This document shows positions 54,310 to 64,000 of a stretch of 64,000 bases of DNA, piece by piece. The stretch's first letter is position 1, and every line of letters begins with the position of its first letter. Location: positions 1,153,934 through 1,217,933 of the forward strand of contig NZ_NESM01000001.1 of the NCBI RefSeq assembly GCF_002778285.1, in the 5' to 3' direction. The notes below the pieces were generated by a model that saw only the letters and a list, made by a program, of their open reading frames with translations, did no database searches and was not told where the DNA came from. Made by a program: the position numbers and the translations under genes. The stretch is from Limnohabitans sp. 15K. Lineage in GTDB: Bacteria; Pseudomonadota; Gammaproteobacteria; Burkholderiales; Burkholderiaceae_C.

Positions 54310-57300
54310 ATGACCGATCTGTCCGCCGAATTCAAAGCCCTGGCCGAATACCGACCCACGAACAAGGTGCGCTTTGTTACCGCTGCCTCTTTGTTTGACG
54401 GCCACGATGCGGCCATCAACATCATGCGCCGCATCCTGCAAAGCATGGGTGCCGAAGTCATTCACCTCGGCCACAACCGCTCGGTGGACGAAGTGGTCAC
54501 CGCAGCCCTGCAAGAAGACGCGCAAGGCATCGCCATCAGCTCTTACCAAGGCGGGCACAACGAATATTTCAGCTACATGGTGGATTTGCTCAAGGCGCGA
54601 GGTGGCGAGCACATCCAAGTGTTTGGCGGCGGTGGCGGCGTGATCGTGCCCTCTGAAATACGCACCCTGGCCGACCAAGGCGTGCGCATTTTCAGCCCCG
54701 AAGACGGCCAAAAAATGGGCCTGGCCGGGATGATCGGCGAGATGGTCATGCGCTGCGACAAAGACATCAGCCCCTTGGCTCCGAAAGACGTGGCCGCGAT
54801 TCAGGGTCATGGCGAGATGAACTGGCGCGCCCTGGCGCAGCTGATCACCGCCCTCGAAAACGACAAAGCCGATGCGGCTGTGGTCAAAGCCGTGCGCGAA
54901 CAGGCTGCCAGCAAGAAAGTACCCGTGCTGGGCATCACCGGCACCGGTGGTGCGGGCAAGTCGTCGCTCACCGACGAGCTGATCCGCCGCCTGCGCCTGG
55001 ACCAGGGCGATGCGCTGCGAGTGGCCGTGATCTCCATCGATCCCTCCCGCCGCAAGAGTGGTGGTGCGCTGCTGGGCGACCGCATCCGCATGAACGCGAT
55101 TTCACCTTGGTCGCAAGGCCCGCGTGTGTTCATGCGCTCGCTTGCCACGCGTGACTTTGGCAGCGAAATTTCTGCCGCCCTGCCCGACGTGGTGGCGGCC
55201 TGCAAGGTGGCGGGTTTTGACCTGATCGTGGTGGAGACCTCCGGCATTGGCCAGGGCGACGCCGCCATCGTGCCGCATGTGGACGTGCCCATGTATGTGA
55301 TGACGCCCGAGTTCGGCGCAGCCAGCCAACTCGAAAAAATCGACATGCTGGACTTTGCCGAATTCGTGGCCATCAACAAGTTCGACCGCAAAGGCTCATC
55401 GGACGCCTTGCGCGATGTGGCCAAGCAGGTGCAGCGCAATAAGGAAGCCTGGACCGTACCGACCGAGCAGATGCCGGTGTTTGGCACCATGGCGGCGCGC
55501 TTCAACGACGACGGCGTGACCGCGCTGTACCAGGCGCTCAAAGTGCGTCTGAGCGATCTGGGCATGACAACCACCGAAGGCCGCCTGCCCGTGGTCAAGG
55601 TGCGCCACAGCACCCACCAAAACCCGGTGGTACCCGGGGCCCGCACCCGCTACCTGGCCGAGATCAGCGACACCGTGCGTGGGTACAAAAAACGCGCCGT
55701 CGAGCAATCGCGCCTGGCCCGCGAAATCCAACAACTGCGAGCTGCCGCCCGCATGCTCGAAGTGGGCAAAGCCGGCCGCGCCAAAGCGGCTGAAGCCGCC
55801 ATCGATTTGGCCGTGGCCCGCGAAGAAACTCAGGACCCTCAAGCCAAAAAGCTGCTGGCCCAGTGGCCCGACATGCAAAAAGCCTATGCGGGTGACGAGT
55901 ACGTGGTCAAAATTCGCGACAAGGAAATCCGCACGGCCCTCACCACCAAAAGCCTCTCAGGCACCACCATCCGCAAGGTGGCGCTGCCCCGATACGAAGA
56001 CGATGGCGAAGTGCTCAAGTGGCTGATGCTCGACAACGTGCCCGGCAGCTACCCCTACACGGCTGGTACCTTTGCCTTCAAGCGCGAGGGCGAAGACCCG
56101 ACCCGCATGTTCGCGGGCGAAGGCGATCCCTTCCGCACCAACCGCCGCTTCAAGCTGGTGTCAGAAGGCTTGCCCGCCAAGCGCCTGTCCACCGCGTTCG
56201 ACTCGGTCACGCTTTACGGCAACGACCCCGACCTGCGTCCGGACATCTACGGCAAGATCGGCAACTCGGGTGTGAACGTGGCCACGCTCGACGACATGAA
56301 GGTGCTGTACTCGGGCTTTGACCTGTGCAACCCGACCACCAGCGTGTCGATGACGATCAACGGCCCCGCGCCGTCGATTCTGGCCATGTTCATGAACACG
56401 GCCATTGACCAAAATCTCGATAAGTTCAAAGTCGAGAACGGCCGCGAGCCCACAGAAGCCGAATCCGCCAAAATCAAGGCATGGGTCTTGGCCAATGTGC
56501 GCGGCACGGTGCAAGCCGACATCCTGAAAGAAGACCAAGGCCAAAACACCTGCATCTTCTCGACCGAGTTTTCGCTCAAAGTCATGGGTGATGTGGCGCA
56601 GTATTTTGTGCACCACGACGTGCGCAACTTCTACTCGGTGTCCATCAGCGGTTACCACATTGCCGAAGCCGGGGCCAACCCGATTTCGCAACTGGCCTTC
56701 ACGCTGAGCAACGGCTTCACTTTTGTGGAAGCGTACTTGGCGCGTGGCATGCACATCGACGACTTCGCGCCCAACTTGAGCTTCTTCTTCAGCAACGGCA
56801 TGGACCCCGAGTACACCGTCATGGGCCGCGTGGCGCGACGCATCTGGGCGGTGGCGATGAAAGAAAAATACGGTGCGAACGAGCGCAGCCAAAAGCTCAA
56901 GTACCACATTCAGACCAGTGGCCGTTCGCTGCACGCGCAAGAAATCCAGTTCAACGACATCCGCACCACACTGCAGGCGCTGATCGCGATCTACGACAAC
57001 TGCAACAGCCTGCACACCAACGCGTTTGACGAAGCGATCACCACGCCCACCGAAGACTCGGTGCGCCGAGCCATGGCGATCCAGATGATCATCAACCGCG
57101 AGTGGGGCCTGGCCAAGAACGAGAACCCGAGCCAAGGCGCTTTCATCATTGAAGAGCTGACCGAGTTGCTCGAAGAAGCCGTTCTGGCCGAGTTCGAGAA
57201 AATCGCCGAGCGCGGTGGCGTTTTGGGAGCGATGGAAACCGGCTACCAGCGCGGCAAGATCCAAGACGAGTCGATGCACTACGAGATGCTCAAGCACACG

Positions 57301-57600
57301 GGTGAGCTGCCCATCATCGGCGTCAACACCTTCCGCAACCCCAAGGGCGACGAAGTCATGGAAACGCTGGAACTGGCCCGCTCGACCGAGGAAGAAAAGC
57401 AGTCGCAACTCAAGCGCCTGAACGACTTCCACGCCCTGCATGCGCAAGAGTCGCCAGCCATGCTCAAGCGCTTGCAACAGGCTGTGATCGACAACGGCAA
57501 CGTGTTCGAGGTGCTGATGGACGCGGTGCGTGTTTGCTCGCTCGGTCAGATCACCAACGCCTTGTTCGAGGTGGGTGGTCAGTACCGGCGGAATATGTAA
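54310..57600 (+). CDS. icmF: Fused isobutyryl-CoA mutase (IcmF)
   Basis: A 1096-residue adenosylcobalamin-dependent acyl-CoA mutase with a built-in G-protein chaperone, in the order typical of IcmF. The B12 domain (about residues 18-150) has the ligand histidine at H32 (FDGHDAAI). The MeaB-like GTPase (about 200-430) has P-loop [31 protein letters not shown] and NKFDRKGS. The mutase barrel (about 560-1090) includes [21 protein letters not shown]. It interconverts isobutyryl-CoA and butyryl-CoA, and related branched and straight acyl-CoAs. Domain order rules out plain methylmalonyl-CoA mutase. Length equals known IcmF. Confidence 0.95.
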   Translation: MTDLSAEFKALAEYRPTNKVRFVTAASLFDGHDAAINIMRRILQSMGAEVIHLGHNRSVDEVVTAALQEDAQGIAISSYQGGHNEYFSYMVDLLKARGGEHIQVFGGGGGVIVPSEIRTLADQGVRIFSPEDGQKMGLAGMIGEMVMRCDKDISPLAPKDVAAIQGHGEMNWRALAQLITALENDKADAAVVKAVREQAASKKVPVLGITGTGGAGKSSLTDELIRRLRLDQGDALRVAVISIDPSRRKSGGALLGDRIRMNAISPWSQGPRVFMRSLATRDFGSEISAALPDVVAACKVAGFDLIVVETSGIGQGDAAIVPHVDVPMYVMTPEFGAASQLEKIDMLDFAEFVAINKFDRKGSSDALRDVAKQVQRNKEAWTVPTEQMPVFGTMAARFNDDGVTALYQALKVRLSDLGMTTTEGRLPVVKVRHSTHQNPVVPGARTRYLAEISDTVRGYKKRAVEQSRLAREIQQLRAAARMLEVGKAGRAKAAEAAIDLAVAREETQDPQAKKLLAQWPDMQKAYAGDEYVVKIRDKEIRTALTTKSLSGTTIRKVALPRYEDDGEVLKWLMLDNVPGSYPYTAGTFAFKREGEDPTRMFAGEGDPFRTNRRFKLVSEGLPAKRLSTAFDSVTLYGNDPDLRPDIYGKIGNSGVNVATLDDMKVLYSGFDLCNPTTSVSMTINGPAPSILAMFMNTAIDQNLDKFKVENGREPTEAESAKIKAWVLANVRGTVQADILKEDQGQNTCIFSTEFSLKVMGDVAQYFVHHDVRNFYSVSISGYHIAEAGANPISQLAFTLSNGFTFVEAYLARGMHIDDFAPNLSFFFSNGMDPEYTVMGRVARRIWAVAMKEKYGANERSQKLKYHIQTSGRSLHAQEIQFNDIRTTLQALIAIYDNCNSLHTNAFDEAITTPTEDSVRRAMAIQMIINREWGLAKNENPSQGAFIIEELTELLEEAVLAEFEKIAERGGVLGAMETGYQRGKIQDESMHYEMLKHTGELPIIGVNTFRNPKGDEVMETLELARSTEEEKQSQLKRLNDFHALHAQESPAMLKRLQQAVIDNGNVFEVLMDAVRVCSLGQITNALFEVGGQYRRNM

Positions 57601-57608
57601 AAACCCAT

Positions 57609-57638
57609 GAAAAAGCCCCGAGAGATCGGGGCTTTTTC
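57609..57638. terminator. Bidirectional rho-independent terminator
   Basis: A perfect 13-base stem (57609-57621 with 57626-57638) and a GAGA loop lie between the convergent icmF and phoX genes. The stem starts with A-rich and ends with T-rich sequence, so it should stop transcription from both directions. Confidence 0.9.
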
Positions 57639-57678
57639 ACGCCAACTTGAGCACCTGAGTGCTCAAGCCAGTCTCAGA

Positions 57679-59685
57679 TCAACCGATCACAGGCAGACCA
57701 CTGATGTAGCCCACTGCTGCACGCTTGGCCAAAGTCCGCGAACCCGAAGGCACGGATGGGCCATAGTTGGTCAACACGGCTGCTTTCAAGGCGTCCTGGG
57801 CAGGCGTCTTGAAGGTCCAATCGGCGGCATGCTGGAAGCCTGACATGACATAGCTGTAACCGTTGAGGTTGTCCACAGGGTGCAAGCCCGTGCACTCGCC
57901 TCCGGCAGGAACCGACAAGACTCGGCTCAAGGTTTTGGTGTCGACGTTGTACGCCCAAACATAGTTGTTCAAGTGGTAGCCGGAGTCTTCACCAATGAAC
58001 AGGTTGCGCATGGACTCTGAGAACTTGACGTTGTCAGGGCATGAGATTTTGTCAATGGCCGACGTGTTGCCATCGGCATCGGCGGCGATGTCTTCGCCCA
58101 GCAACTTGCCGACGTAAGGCGCAGCGACATCAGGAACGGCGAACGTCGTCGGCACCCAAGCGCTGTTGATGGCGCCGTTGGCGGTGTCTTTTTGCGCATC
58201 GTTGAGGTTGGCGGCGTACACACCGCCGGACAAAATTTTCTTCACATTGACATCACCAACGCCGTCTTGCATGGTCTTCTCGATGCGAGACATGGCGAAA
58301 TAAGCGACTTTGTCTTTCGCATTGAGGGTCACGCCCTCCAGCTTGGTGAACTCCATGCTGGCGCCCACGATGCCTGCGTAGCGGTGCGTCTCCAGGAAGG
58401 CAGCCGCTTTTTCCATGCCGGCTTGAACCTTGGTGAACTCGGCAACGCCGTCCAAGCTGACGGCGCTGTAGCCCGTTGTCGCGACGGTCTTCACATCAAT
58501 GATGTTTTCAGCCTTCAAACCGTTGGGGTTGGTCCAAACGCTCTTGGCGAGTGCTTCGATTTCTTTGCTGTTGGCGCTGCCCAACTTGATCCACTTCACA
58601 GTGAAGACACCACCGTCGGCAGACTGCGCAGCAGATGTTTGCGTGACTTTGGCGGCGTAAAGCGTACCGGCGGACAAGTCATTGGCCACATCGGCCACAA
58701 ACATGAACAAACCACCCCCCACGTAGTCATCACCCATCAACACCGTACGGTTGTCAGGCATGATTTGAACCAATTCGCGAGAAATGCGGCCCAGGCAGAA
58801 GTGCTTGCGCACAGCTGCCGTGCCGTCTGCATTCACAGTCACTTCAGGAACGTGACCGTAGAGGTAGGGGTTCGCAGCGGTTTCGCTGCCAAATGCGTTG
58901 CGGCTGAACGCCTTGAACAAGCCACCAGCGTCACCGGTTTTTGTCACAGACCAAGCATCGGGCTCGTACTCCTCGCTCGAGAGGTGGGTATTCCATGGGG
59001 AAATACTGCCGCCGCAAGGGATCCAGATGCCGTAAACGCTCTCCGTGGGCACGTTGTAATACTGCTTGGCCACGAGTTCACCCGTGGTTTTGTTTTGATC
59101 CAGTGCCACGACAGCAATCGGCCCAGGCAAAGCACCATACATGCTGGCACCGGCGTTGTTGCTGGTTTTGTACTCAAACTGGGTCACAACAAACAATGCA
59201 TTACCGGTAATGCCAGGTACGGTCGATGCAGGCAAGCTCAGCAATGAAGTTCCATCGACAGAGTCCGAATAAAACTGCTCTTCTTTACCGGCGACAGATG
59301 TGTCCATGATCGGTGTCACGCCATCGGGCTTGAAGTAGCCGCCAGCCAAAATGTCTTTGCCTTTTGGGTCCTTCAAAACATCACCCGTGCGGTAGATGGT
59401 TTTGTAGCTCAAAGGGGAGGCCTTGACCACGGAACCGTCGTTGTAAGTGATGTCGATGGTGGCATTGGTGTAGACCATGGCACGGTTGGCATCCGTGGAT
59501 GGATTGGCCATGCCGTTGAATGTGATTTTGGAAACCTTCACAGCAGAGCTGCCGCCACAAGCGGTCAAGCCGAACATGCTGGTCATGGCCAAGCCAGCGC
59601 CGACTTTCAGCGCCGTACGACGGCTCAAAGATGCAGGAACTGCATCTTTGGAAATGACCATCGGATTGAATTGATTGAACTTCAT
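57679..59685 (-). CDS. phoX: PhoX-type alkaline phosphatase (DUF839), Tat lipoprotein
   Basis: A 668-residue exported phosphatase of the PhoX/DUF839 family. A twin-arginine signal (SRRTALKVGAGLA) is followed by a lipobox LTAC near residue 43, suggesting a Tat-exported lipoprotein. The body contains GGSISPWNTHLSSEEYEPDAW, GRISRELVQIMPDNRTVLMGDDY, SRIEKTMQDG, CPDNVKFSESMRNLFIGEDSGYHLNNYVWAYNV and C-terminal GAECTG-like GGECTGLHPVDN, typical of PhoX. Such enzymes release phosphate from organic esters under phosphate starvation. A Pho-box-like sequence lies 56 bases upstream. Confidence 0.85.
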   Translation of the reverse strand: MKFNQFNPMVISKDAVPASLSRRTALKVGAGLAMTSMFGLTACGGSSAVKVSKITFNGMANPSTDANRAMVYTNATIDITYNDGSVVKASPLSYKTIYRTGDVLKDPKGKDILAGGYFKPDGVTPIMDTSVAGKEEQFYSDSVDGTSLLSLPASTVPGITGNALFVVTQFEYKTSNNAGASMYGALPGPIAVVALDQNKTTGELVAKQYYNVPTESVYGIWIPCGGSISPWNTHLSSEEYEPDAWSVTKTGDAGGLFKAFSRNAFGSETAANPYLYGHVPEVTVNADGTAAVRKHFCLGRISRELVQIMPDNRTVLMGDDYVGGGLFMFVADVANDLSAGTLYAAKVTQTSAAQSADGGVFTVKWIKLGSANSKEIEALAKSVWTNPNGLKAENIIDVKTVATTGYSAVSLDGVAEFTKVQAGMEKAAAFLETHRYAGIVGASMEFTKLEGVTLNAKDKVAYFAMSRIEKTMQDGVGDVNVKKILSGGVYAANLNDAQKDTANGAINSAWVPTTFAVPDVAAPYVGKLLGEDIAADADGNTSAIDKISCPDNVKFSESMRNLFIGEDSGYHLNNYVWAYNVDTKTLSRVLSVPAGGECTGLHPVDNLNGYSYVMSGFQHAADWTFKTPAQDALKAAVLTNYGPSVPSGSRTLAKRAAVGYISGLPVIG

Positions 59686-59740
59686 ACGGGTACATCCTAA
59701 AAAAGTTGGTGGAATAACCACGCAACCTTATTCGGCCTTC

Positions 59741-59758
59741 GTGAAAATCTCATGACAA
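59741..59758 (-). promoter_or_regulatory. Pho-box-like site between phoX and amn
   Basis: On the minus strand TTGTCAT-4 bases-TTTTCAC matches the PhoB-box layout (two heptamers near CTGTCAT, 4-base spacer) at 11 of 14 positions. It lies 56 bases before the phoX start and 33 bases before the amn start, so it could serve both divergent genes. Confidence 0.55.
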
Positions 59759-59790
59759 CCGCATGCGGCCTCAGAAGGCACAATCCATCC

Positions 59791-61287
59791 ATGCAAACGC
59801 CAACACCTTTCATCGCACCAGAGGTCTTTGACAACGCCGACGACGCTTTGTCACGGGTTCAAGCCATTTACGAGCAAAGCGTGACACACTTGCGGATGGC
59901 CATGCAACGCTATGTGGCCGGTGATGACATGCAAGACCGGGTGCGCGCTTGTTACCCGTATGTGCGGCTTGAAACGGCTACCGGCTGGGAGCCACCGCAA
60001 GACGCCGACAACGAGCCCTTGAGTTACGGCTTTGTGGCCAACGCGGGGCAATACACCACCACCCTCACCCGGCCAGATTTGTTTGCGCCCTACCTGCGGG
60101 ACCAATTTGACTTGCTGATCCGCAACCACAACGTGCGCCTGGAAATAGGCACCAGCAAAGACCCGATGCCGGTGCATTTTTCATTTGCTGAACACGAGCA
60201 CATGGAGGGCGAAATGAGCGCCGCGCGCCGCGCCCGCATGCGCGATGTGTTTGACCTGCCCGATCTGACGGCGATGGACGACAGCATCGCCAACGGGACT
60301 TGGCGAGGCGTTAACGGCCAAGCTGAACCGCTGTCGCTGTTCACGGGGGCACGCACCGACTACTCGCTGCACCGCTTGAGGCATTACACCGGCACCAGCC
60401 CGTCGCATTTTCAGAACTACGTGCTGTTCACCAACTACCAGTTTTACATCGACGAGTTCATCGCGCTGGGTCACGCGGAAATGGCCAAAGAGGACAGCGT
60501 TTATTCGGCTTTTGTCGAGCCTGGCAATCTGATCACGCGCCGAAAAGGGTTGTCAGCCGAACCCAACGATGCGCTGGGCGCAAGCCCGCCGCGCCTGCCT
60601 CAAATGCCCGCTTACCACCTGGTGCGCGAGGGGCACAGTGGGATCACCATGGTGAACATTGGCGTGGGCCCGGCCAATGCCAAAACCATCACCGACCACA
60701 TCGCTGTGCTGCGCCCGCATGCTTGGCTGATGGTGGGTCACTGCGCGGGGCTGCGCACCACGCAACAGCTGGGCGATTACGTGCTGGCCCACGCCTACGT
60801 GCGCGAAGACCATGTGCTGGACGAAGATCTGCCCTTGTGGGTTCCGATTCCGGCACTCGCTGAAATTCAGGTGGCGCTTGAGCATGCCGTGTCCGAGATC
60901 ACGGGATGCGAAGGCTTGGAGCTCAAACGCCTCATGCGCACCGGCACCGTGGCCAGCACCGACAACCGCAACTGGGAGCTGCTGCCTGACAACACGCCTC
61001 AGCGGCGCTTCAGCCAAAGCCGAGCCGTCGCGCTCGACATGGAAAGCGCCACGATTGCCGCCAACGGCTTTCGCTTTCGGGTGCCCTATGGCACGCTGCT
61101 GTGCGTGAGCGACAAACCATTGCATGGCGAAATCAAGCTGCCGGGCATGGCCAACCATTTCTACCGCGAGCGGGTCAACCAGCACCTGCAAATCGGCATC
61201 CGAGCACTGGAGTTGCTGCGCGCAGCCGGCCCGGCCCAGCTGCACAGCCGCAAATTGCGCAGCTTTGCCGAAGTGGCTTTCCAGTGA
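59791..61287 (+). CDS. amn: AMP nucleosidase
   Basis: This 498-residue enzyme hydrolyses AMP to adenine and ribose 5-phosphate. N-terminal segments include ALSRVQAIYEQSVTHLRMAMQRY (compare the E. coli Amn start) and YPYVRLETATGWEPPQDADNEP. The C-terminal phosphorylase-like domain carries MVNIGVGPANAKTITDHIAVLRPHAWLMVGHCAGLR and ALDMESATIAANGFRFRVPYGTLLCVSDKPLHGE. The ATG at 59791 gives the E. coli-like start; an ATG 13 codons upstream overlaps the Pho-box-like site. In E. coli amn belongs to the Pho regulon, which fits its divergent phoX neighbour here. Confidence 0.93.
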   Translation: MQTPTPFIAPEVFDNADDALSRVQAIYEQSVTHLRMAMQRYVAGDDMQDRVRACYPYVRLETATGWEPPQDADNEPLSYGFVANAGQYTTTLTRPDLFAPYLRDQFDLLIRNHNVRLEIGTSKDPMPVHFSFAEHEHMEGEMSAARRARMRDVFDLPDLTAMDDSIANGTWRGVNGQAEPLSLFTGARTDYSLHRLRHYTGTSPSHFQNYVLFTNYQFYIDEFIALGHAEMAKEDSVYSAFVEPGNLITRRKGLSAEPNDALGASPPRLPQMPAYHLVREGHSGITMVNIGVGPANAKTITDHIAVLRPHAWLMVGHCAGLRTTQQLGDYVLAHAYVREDHVLDEDLPLWVPIPALAEIQVALEHAVSEITGCEGLELKRLMRTGTVASTDNRNWELLPDNTPQRRFSQSRAVALDMESATIAANGFRFRVPYGTLLCVSDKPLHGEIKLPGMANHFYRERVNQHLQIGIRALELLRAAGPAQLHSRKLRSFAEVAFQ

Positions 61288-61299
61288 ACTAAACCCTCC

Positions 61300-62199
61300 A
61301 TGACCCTGGTCCTGCTCAACCCCCACGCCCAAGGCGGCCGAGCTGCTCAGCGCGCTCCGGTCCTGAGAGCGTGGCTGGCCGAACATGCGCCGGGGGCACA
61401 ACTGGCGGCCCCCGAAGCCCTGCAGGACAGCATAGCCCTGCTGCATTCGCGGCCCGAAGGCAGCCGCGTGGTGGTGGTCGGCGGCGATGGCACGCTCAAC
61501 TGCTGGCTGCCCGCACTGCTGTCGCGTCGGCTCACTGTAGGGCTGGTGCCCATGGGCAGCGGCAACGACAGTGCACGGGCATGGGGCATTTATGGCCTGC
61601 CCTGGGAACACGCTCTGACGTTGGCGCTGCAGGGCTCCGCGCAAGGCATCGACACTGGGCTGGCAAGCTGGAGCGATCTGCAAGGCCAGACGCGCGACAC
61701 CCCTTTTCTGTCAAGCCTGACCGCAGGCTTTGATTCGGCCGTCGGGCTTCGCGCCCTGAATGGCCCAAGCTGGCTGCGCGGTTTGCCGCGTTACCTTTGG
61801 GCAACACTGCACGAGCTGATCCACCTGCGCCACTGGGACCTGACGCTGCACAGCGATGGGCACTTGAAACACCAAGGTGCCAGCCTCTTTGCCTCCAGCC
61901 TGAACACCCCGACCTTCGGCTCGGGCATGCCCGCTGTGCCACATGCGCAATTGGCCGATGGCCAGCTTGACGCGCTGCTGGCCGGCTCGTTTGGCCGTCT
62001 GGGCGCCCTGCTCATGCTGCCCCGGCTGTTGGTCGGCCGACACCTCGGTGACCCGCGCATCGCCTGTTGGCTGTACAGGCAGCTGGACATCGCCTGCGCT
62101 CAAGGGGTGCCCTTGGCCGCTGATGGAGAATACTTGGGTGAGGCCAGGCATGTGCGCATCCAGTGCCAAGCCGACAGCTTGCGGGTGGTGCGCCGGTGA
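61300..62199 (+). CDS. Diacylglycerol kinase catalytic-domain lipid kinase (YegS-like)
   Basis: A 299-residue lipid kinase. The DAGK motifs are LVLLNPHAQGGRAAQ, VVVGGDGTLNCWL and VPMGSGNDSARAWG, and a C-terminal beta domain includes PLAADGEYLGEARHVRIQC. It probably phosphorylates a membrane lipid such as diacylglycerol or phosphatidylglycerol. It starts 12 bases after amn on the same strand and is likely cotranscribed. Some sequence divergence in the middle (an insert around DLQGQTRDTPFLSSL) makes the substrate uncertain. Confidence 0.88.
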   Translation: MTLVLLNPHAQGGRAAQRAPVLRAWLAEHAPGAQLAAPEALQDSIALLHSRPEGSRVVVVGGDGTLNCWLPALLSRRLTVGLVPMGSGNDSARAWGIYGLPWEHALTLALQGSAQGIDTGLASWSDLQGQTRDTPFLSSLTAGFDSAVGLRALNGPSWLRGLPRYLWATLHELIHLRHWDLTLHSDGHLKHQGASLFASSLNTPTFGSGMPAVPHAQLADGQLDALLAGSFGRLGALLMLPRLLVGRHLGDPRIACWLYRQLDIACAQGVPLAADGEYLGEARHVRIQCQADSLRVVRR

Positions 62200-62283
62200 T
62201 GACCGCAGCCTTCAGACCCGATTCACACCCTTTTTGGCGTTCTGTGTCACAGTTCGCCCATTGACTTTGGACCCTGCCCTTTT

Positions 62284-63231
62284 ATGAAACTGCTGTTTGT
62301 TGCCGACCCCCTGGAATCGTTCAAGATTTACAAAGACACGACCTTTGCCATGATGCGTGAGGCGCAAAAGCGCGGTCACCAGGTGGTGGCCTGCCAGATG
62401 ACCGATGTGCGCTGGCAGCAAGGCGAAGCGGTGTCAGCCCATGTGCGCGAGATCCGCCTGACCGGCGATGCCACCCACTGGTTCACCGAAACCAGCACCA
62501 GCCGCTCTGCCTTGAAGGACTTTGATGCGGTCATCATGCGCACCGATCCGCCTTTTGACAGCGAATACTTCTACGCCACCCACCTCCTGAGTCAGGCCGA
62601 ACGGGAAGGCGCCAGGGTCTTCAACAGCCCAGCGGCATTGCGCAACCATCCCGAAAAACTCGCGATCATGGAGTTTCCGCAGTTCATTGCGCCCACGCTG
62701 GTCACCCGCAACCAAGCCGACATCCGCGAGTTTCACGCCACACACGGCGCCATCATCTTGAAACCGCTCGATGGCATGGGCGGCACAGGCATTTTCAAGG
62801 TGGGTGCCGACGGCCTGAATTTGGGTGTGATCATCGAAACCCTGAACCAAGGCGGCACACAAACCGTGATGGTGCAAAAGTTTTTGCCTGGCATCGCGCA
62901 AGGCGACAAACGCGTGCTGCTGATCGGTGGCAAACCGGTGCCGTTTTGTCTGGCGCGTATTCCGCAAGGCGGCGAAGTGCGTGGCAATTTGGCTGCAGGC
63001 GGCAAAGGCGTAGCGCAGCCGATTTCCGCTCGAGACCGCGAAATCGCAGAAACATTAGGCCCAATCCTGTTCGCACGCGGTCTCATGCTGGTGGGTCTGG
63101 ACATCATCGGTGACAGCCTCACTGAGATCAACGTGACGAGCCCCACTTGCTTTCAGGAGATCACCGACCAAATGGGCTGCGATGTGGCGGCGCTGTTCAT
63201 GGATGCGGTCGAGGCCGCCTTGAAATCATGA
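62284..63231 (+). CDS. gshB: Glutathione synthase
   Basis: A 315-residue ATP-grasp ligase that joins glycine to gamma-glutamylcysteine. It begins MKLLFVADPLESFKIYKDTTFAM and has MRTDPPFDSEYFYATHLLS, FNSPAALRNHPEKLAIMEFPQF, the ATP lid KPLDGMGGTGIFKV and KRVLLIGGKPVPFCLARIPQGGEVRGNLAAGG, and ends LVGLDIIGDSLTEINVTSPTC with Mg ligands. It is 84 bases downstream of the lipid kinase. The enzyme is standard, so the Atm1-like exporter at 15.9 kb could handle glutathione conjugates made from its product. Confidence 0.96.
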   Translation: MKLLFVADPLESFKIYKDTTFAMMREAQKRGHQVVACQMTDVRWQQGEAVSAHVREIRLTGDATHWFTETSTSRSALKDFDAVIMRTDPPFDSEYFYATHLLSQAEREGARVFNSPAALRNHPEKLAIMEFPQFIAPTLVTRNQADIREFHATHGAIILKPLDGMGGTGIFKVGADGLNLGVIIETLNQGGTQTVMVQKFLPGIAQGDKRVLLIGGKPVPFCLARIPQGGEVRGNLAAGGKGVAQPISARDREIAETLGPILFARGLMLVGLDIIGDSLTEINVTSPTCFQEITDQMGCDVAALFMDAVEAALKS

Positions 63232-63266
63232 AGTCACTTCGCTTTTGAACCGCTCGATGCGGTCGG

Positions 63267-63971
63267 TCAGAACAGCTTTTCGGGTGTGAAGCGCACACCC
63301 ATGGACAACCAACGGTTCTTTGAACCCGCCCCCCATTGGGCCCCTCGGGTTGCATCCACCTGCAAAACCCCTGGGATCACGCCAAAACGCAGACCGCTTT
63401 GCCAAAAAGGTTTTTGTCGGTCATCGCCAAAGGTTTCTGCAATCAACAACCAGCGACCGGTGGCCTGGTATTCCATCCCCATCCCCCAGTTGAATTGGTC
63501 GTTCCGCGATGACTTGTCACGAGACCAACCCAAGTTGGTGTGACTCACCAAACGGTCGTCCATGAAGGACACCGAGAGCGGCACATAAACAAAGGTGTTG
63601 CCCAGGTTGTTAGGCCCCACATTGGCCGAAGGGTGGCGAAATTGCCCAAGAGCCACGCCGCCGCCCCAACCATTGGGCGTCATGCGTTTCCACAAGGTTT
63701 TGGCTTGAATGACTTGATCCTGGCTTGCGCCCTGCTGTGGGTCTTTGAAACTCCCCCCGCCCAGCGTGACTTCCAGATTGCCCGTTGGATTGCAGGCGGG
63801 CAAGGCCCAGTTTTCTGTTCGATCGGCGTAGCGTCGCGTCCAGCTTTCAACCTGGCAAGAACCCTCGGTGGTCAAACGTGCATCGTCGGTCATGAATGGA
63901 CGAGCCGCTTGGCTGCTGCCATGCCAGCAAGTCATCAAGGCCACCAGCGGTAAAAGCATTTTGATAGTCAT
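63267..63971 (-). CDS. Exported outer-membrane-like protein of unknown function
   Basis: A 234-residue protein with a signal peptide (MTIKMLLPLVALMTCWHGSSQA), then ARPFMTDDARLTTEGSCQVESWTRRYA. Alternating polar and aromatic residues (TNLGWSRDKSSRNDQFNWGMGMEYQATGRW) and a terminal aromatic residue (EKLF) suggest a small beta-barrel in the outer membrane. Related proteins are annotated as hypothetical or MetA-pathway-type in Comamonadaceae. A TATAAT lies at 63980-63985 on the minus strand, only about 9 bases before this start, so the message may be leaderless or start at the internal ATG at 63959. Confidence 0.65.
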   Translation of the reverse strand: MTIKMLLPLVALMTCWHGSSQAARPFMTDDARLTTEGSCQVESWTRRYADRTENWALPACNPTGNLEVTLGGGSFKDPQQGASQDQVIQAKTLWKRMTPNGWGGGVALGQFRHPSANVGPNNLGNTFVYVPLSVSFMDDRLVSHTNLGWSRDKSSRNDQFNWGMGMEYQATGRWLLIAETFGDDRQKPFWQSGLRFGVIPGVLQVDATRGAQWGAGSKNRWLSMGVRFTPEKLF

Positions 63972-64000
63972 ACGAATAAATTATAGGTTTGTCAGTGACG

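Noticed and set aside
54310..57600. Methylmalonyl-CoA mutase as the function of the large B12 enzyme
   Set aside because: The B12 domain is at the N-terminus and a MeaB-like GTPase is fused in the middle, the architecture of IcmF rather than of methylmalonyl-CoA mutase.

Overview
The window is high-GC, densely coded bacterial chromosome. Gene content and order point to a betaproteobacterium of the order Burkholderiales, most likely Comamonadaceae (a Limnohabitans- or Rhodoferax-like freshwater heterotroph). This is inferred from the gsp gene order, a tripartite-tricarboxylate (Bug) receptor, the Aap-type amino-acid importer, the slmA-argB pair, IcmF and the many sugar-acid and TRAP genes. I see no rRNA, tRNA, CRISPR array, prophage or insertion sequence.

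Layout. 0-6.2 kb: end of a type II secretion operon (gspL end, gspM, N, D, E, F). 6.2-11 kb: housekeeping genes (5'-nucleotidase, DMT exporter, htpX, DUF3025, pyrC). 11.1-15.4 kb: an aapJQMP amino-acid ABC importer, with a truncated LysR gene upstream. 15.9-18.2 kb: an Atm1-like ABC exporter divergent from a YciA-like thioesterase. 18.2-22.5 kb: an acyl-CoA catabolic operon headed by a TetR gene with a perfect palindrome at its promoter. 22.6-35.6 kb: a bidirectional sugar-acid locus. Its minus arm (enolase-superfamily dehydratase, two SDRs, FAH hydrolase) looks like a non-phosphorylative 2-keto-3-deoxy-acid pathway. Its plus arm (FadR-type regulator, TRAP transporter, UxaA, Ldh-family reductase, UxuB-like, ManD) looks like a hexuronate/aldonate pathway ending in 2-keto-3-deoxygluconate. 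35.6-38.2 kb: an AT-richer module of amidohydrolase, GntR/UTRA regulator and Bug receptor. 38.3-44 kb: slmA, argB, rfbD-rfbB, a phasin with a PhaD-like regulator, and coaX. 44.1-53.7 kb: a peptide/amide module (two amidases, an M81/MlrC-like metallopeptidase, a Dpp-type ABC importer). 53.7-64 kb: rhodanese, icmF, phoX divergent from amn, a lipid kinase, gshB and an outer-membrane-like protein.

Several regulatory sites can be read directly. They include a TGGTC-T-GACCA dyad between the two sugar-acid arms, a perfect TetR-type palindrome, a TTGACGT-TT-ACGTCAA dyad before icmF, a Pho-box-like pair of heptamers shared by phoX and amn, stable hairpins after two binding-protein genes, and a strong bidirectional terminator between icmF and phoX. 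Nothing in the window is clearly a wholly new system. The most promising leads are the sugar-acid locus, the M81/amidase/importer module and the shared phoX-amn Pho box. Functions are assigned from recognised motifs and family resemblance only; no database search was run.
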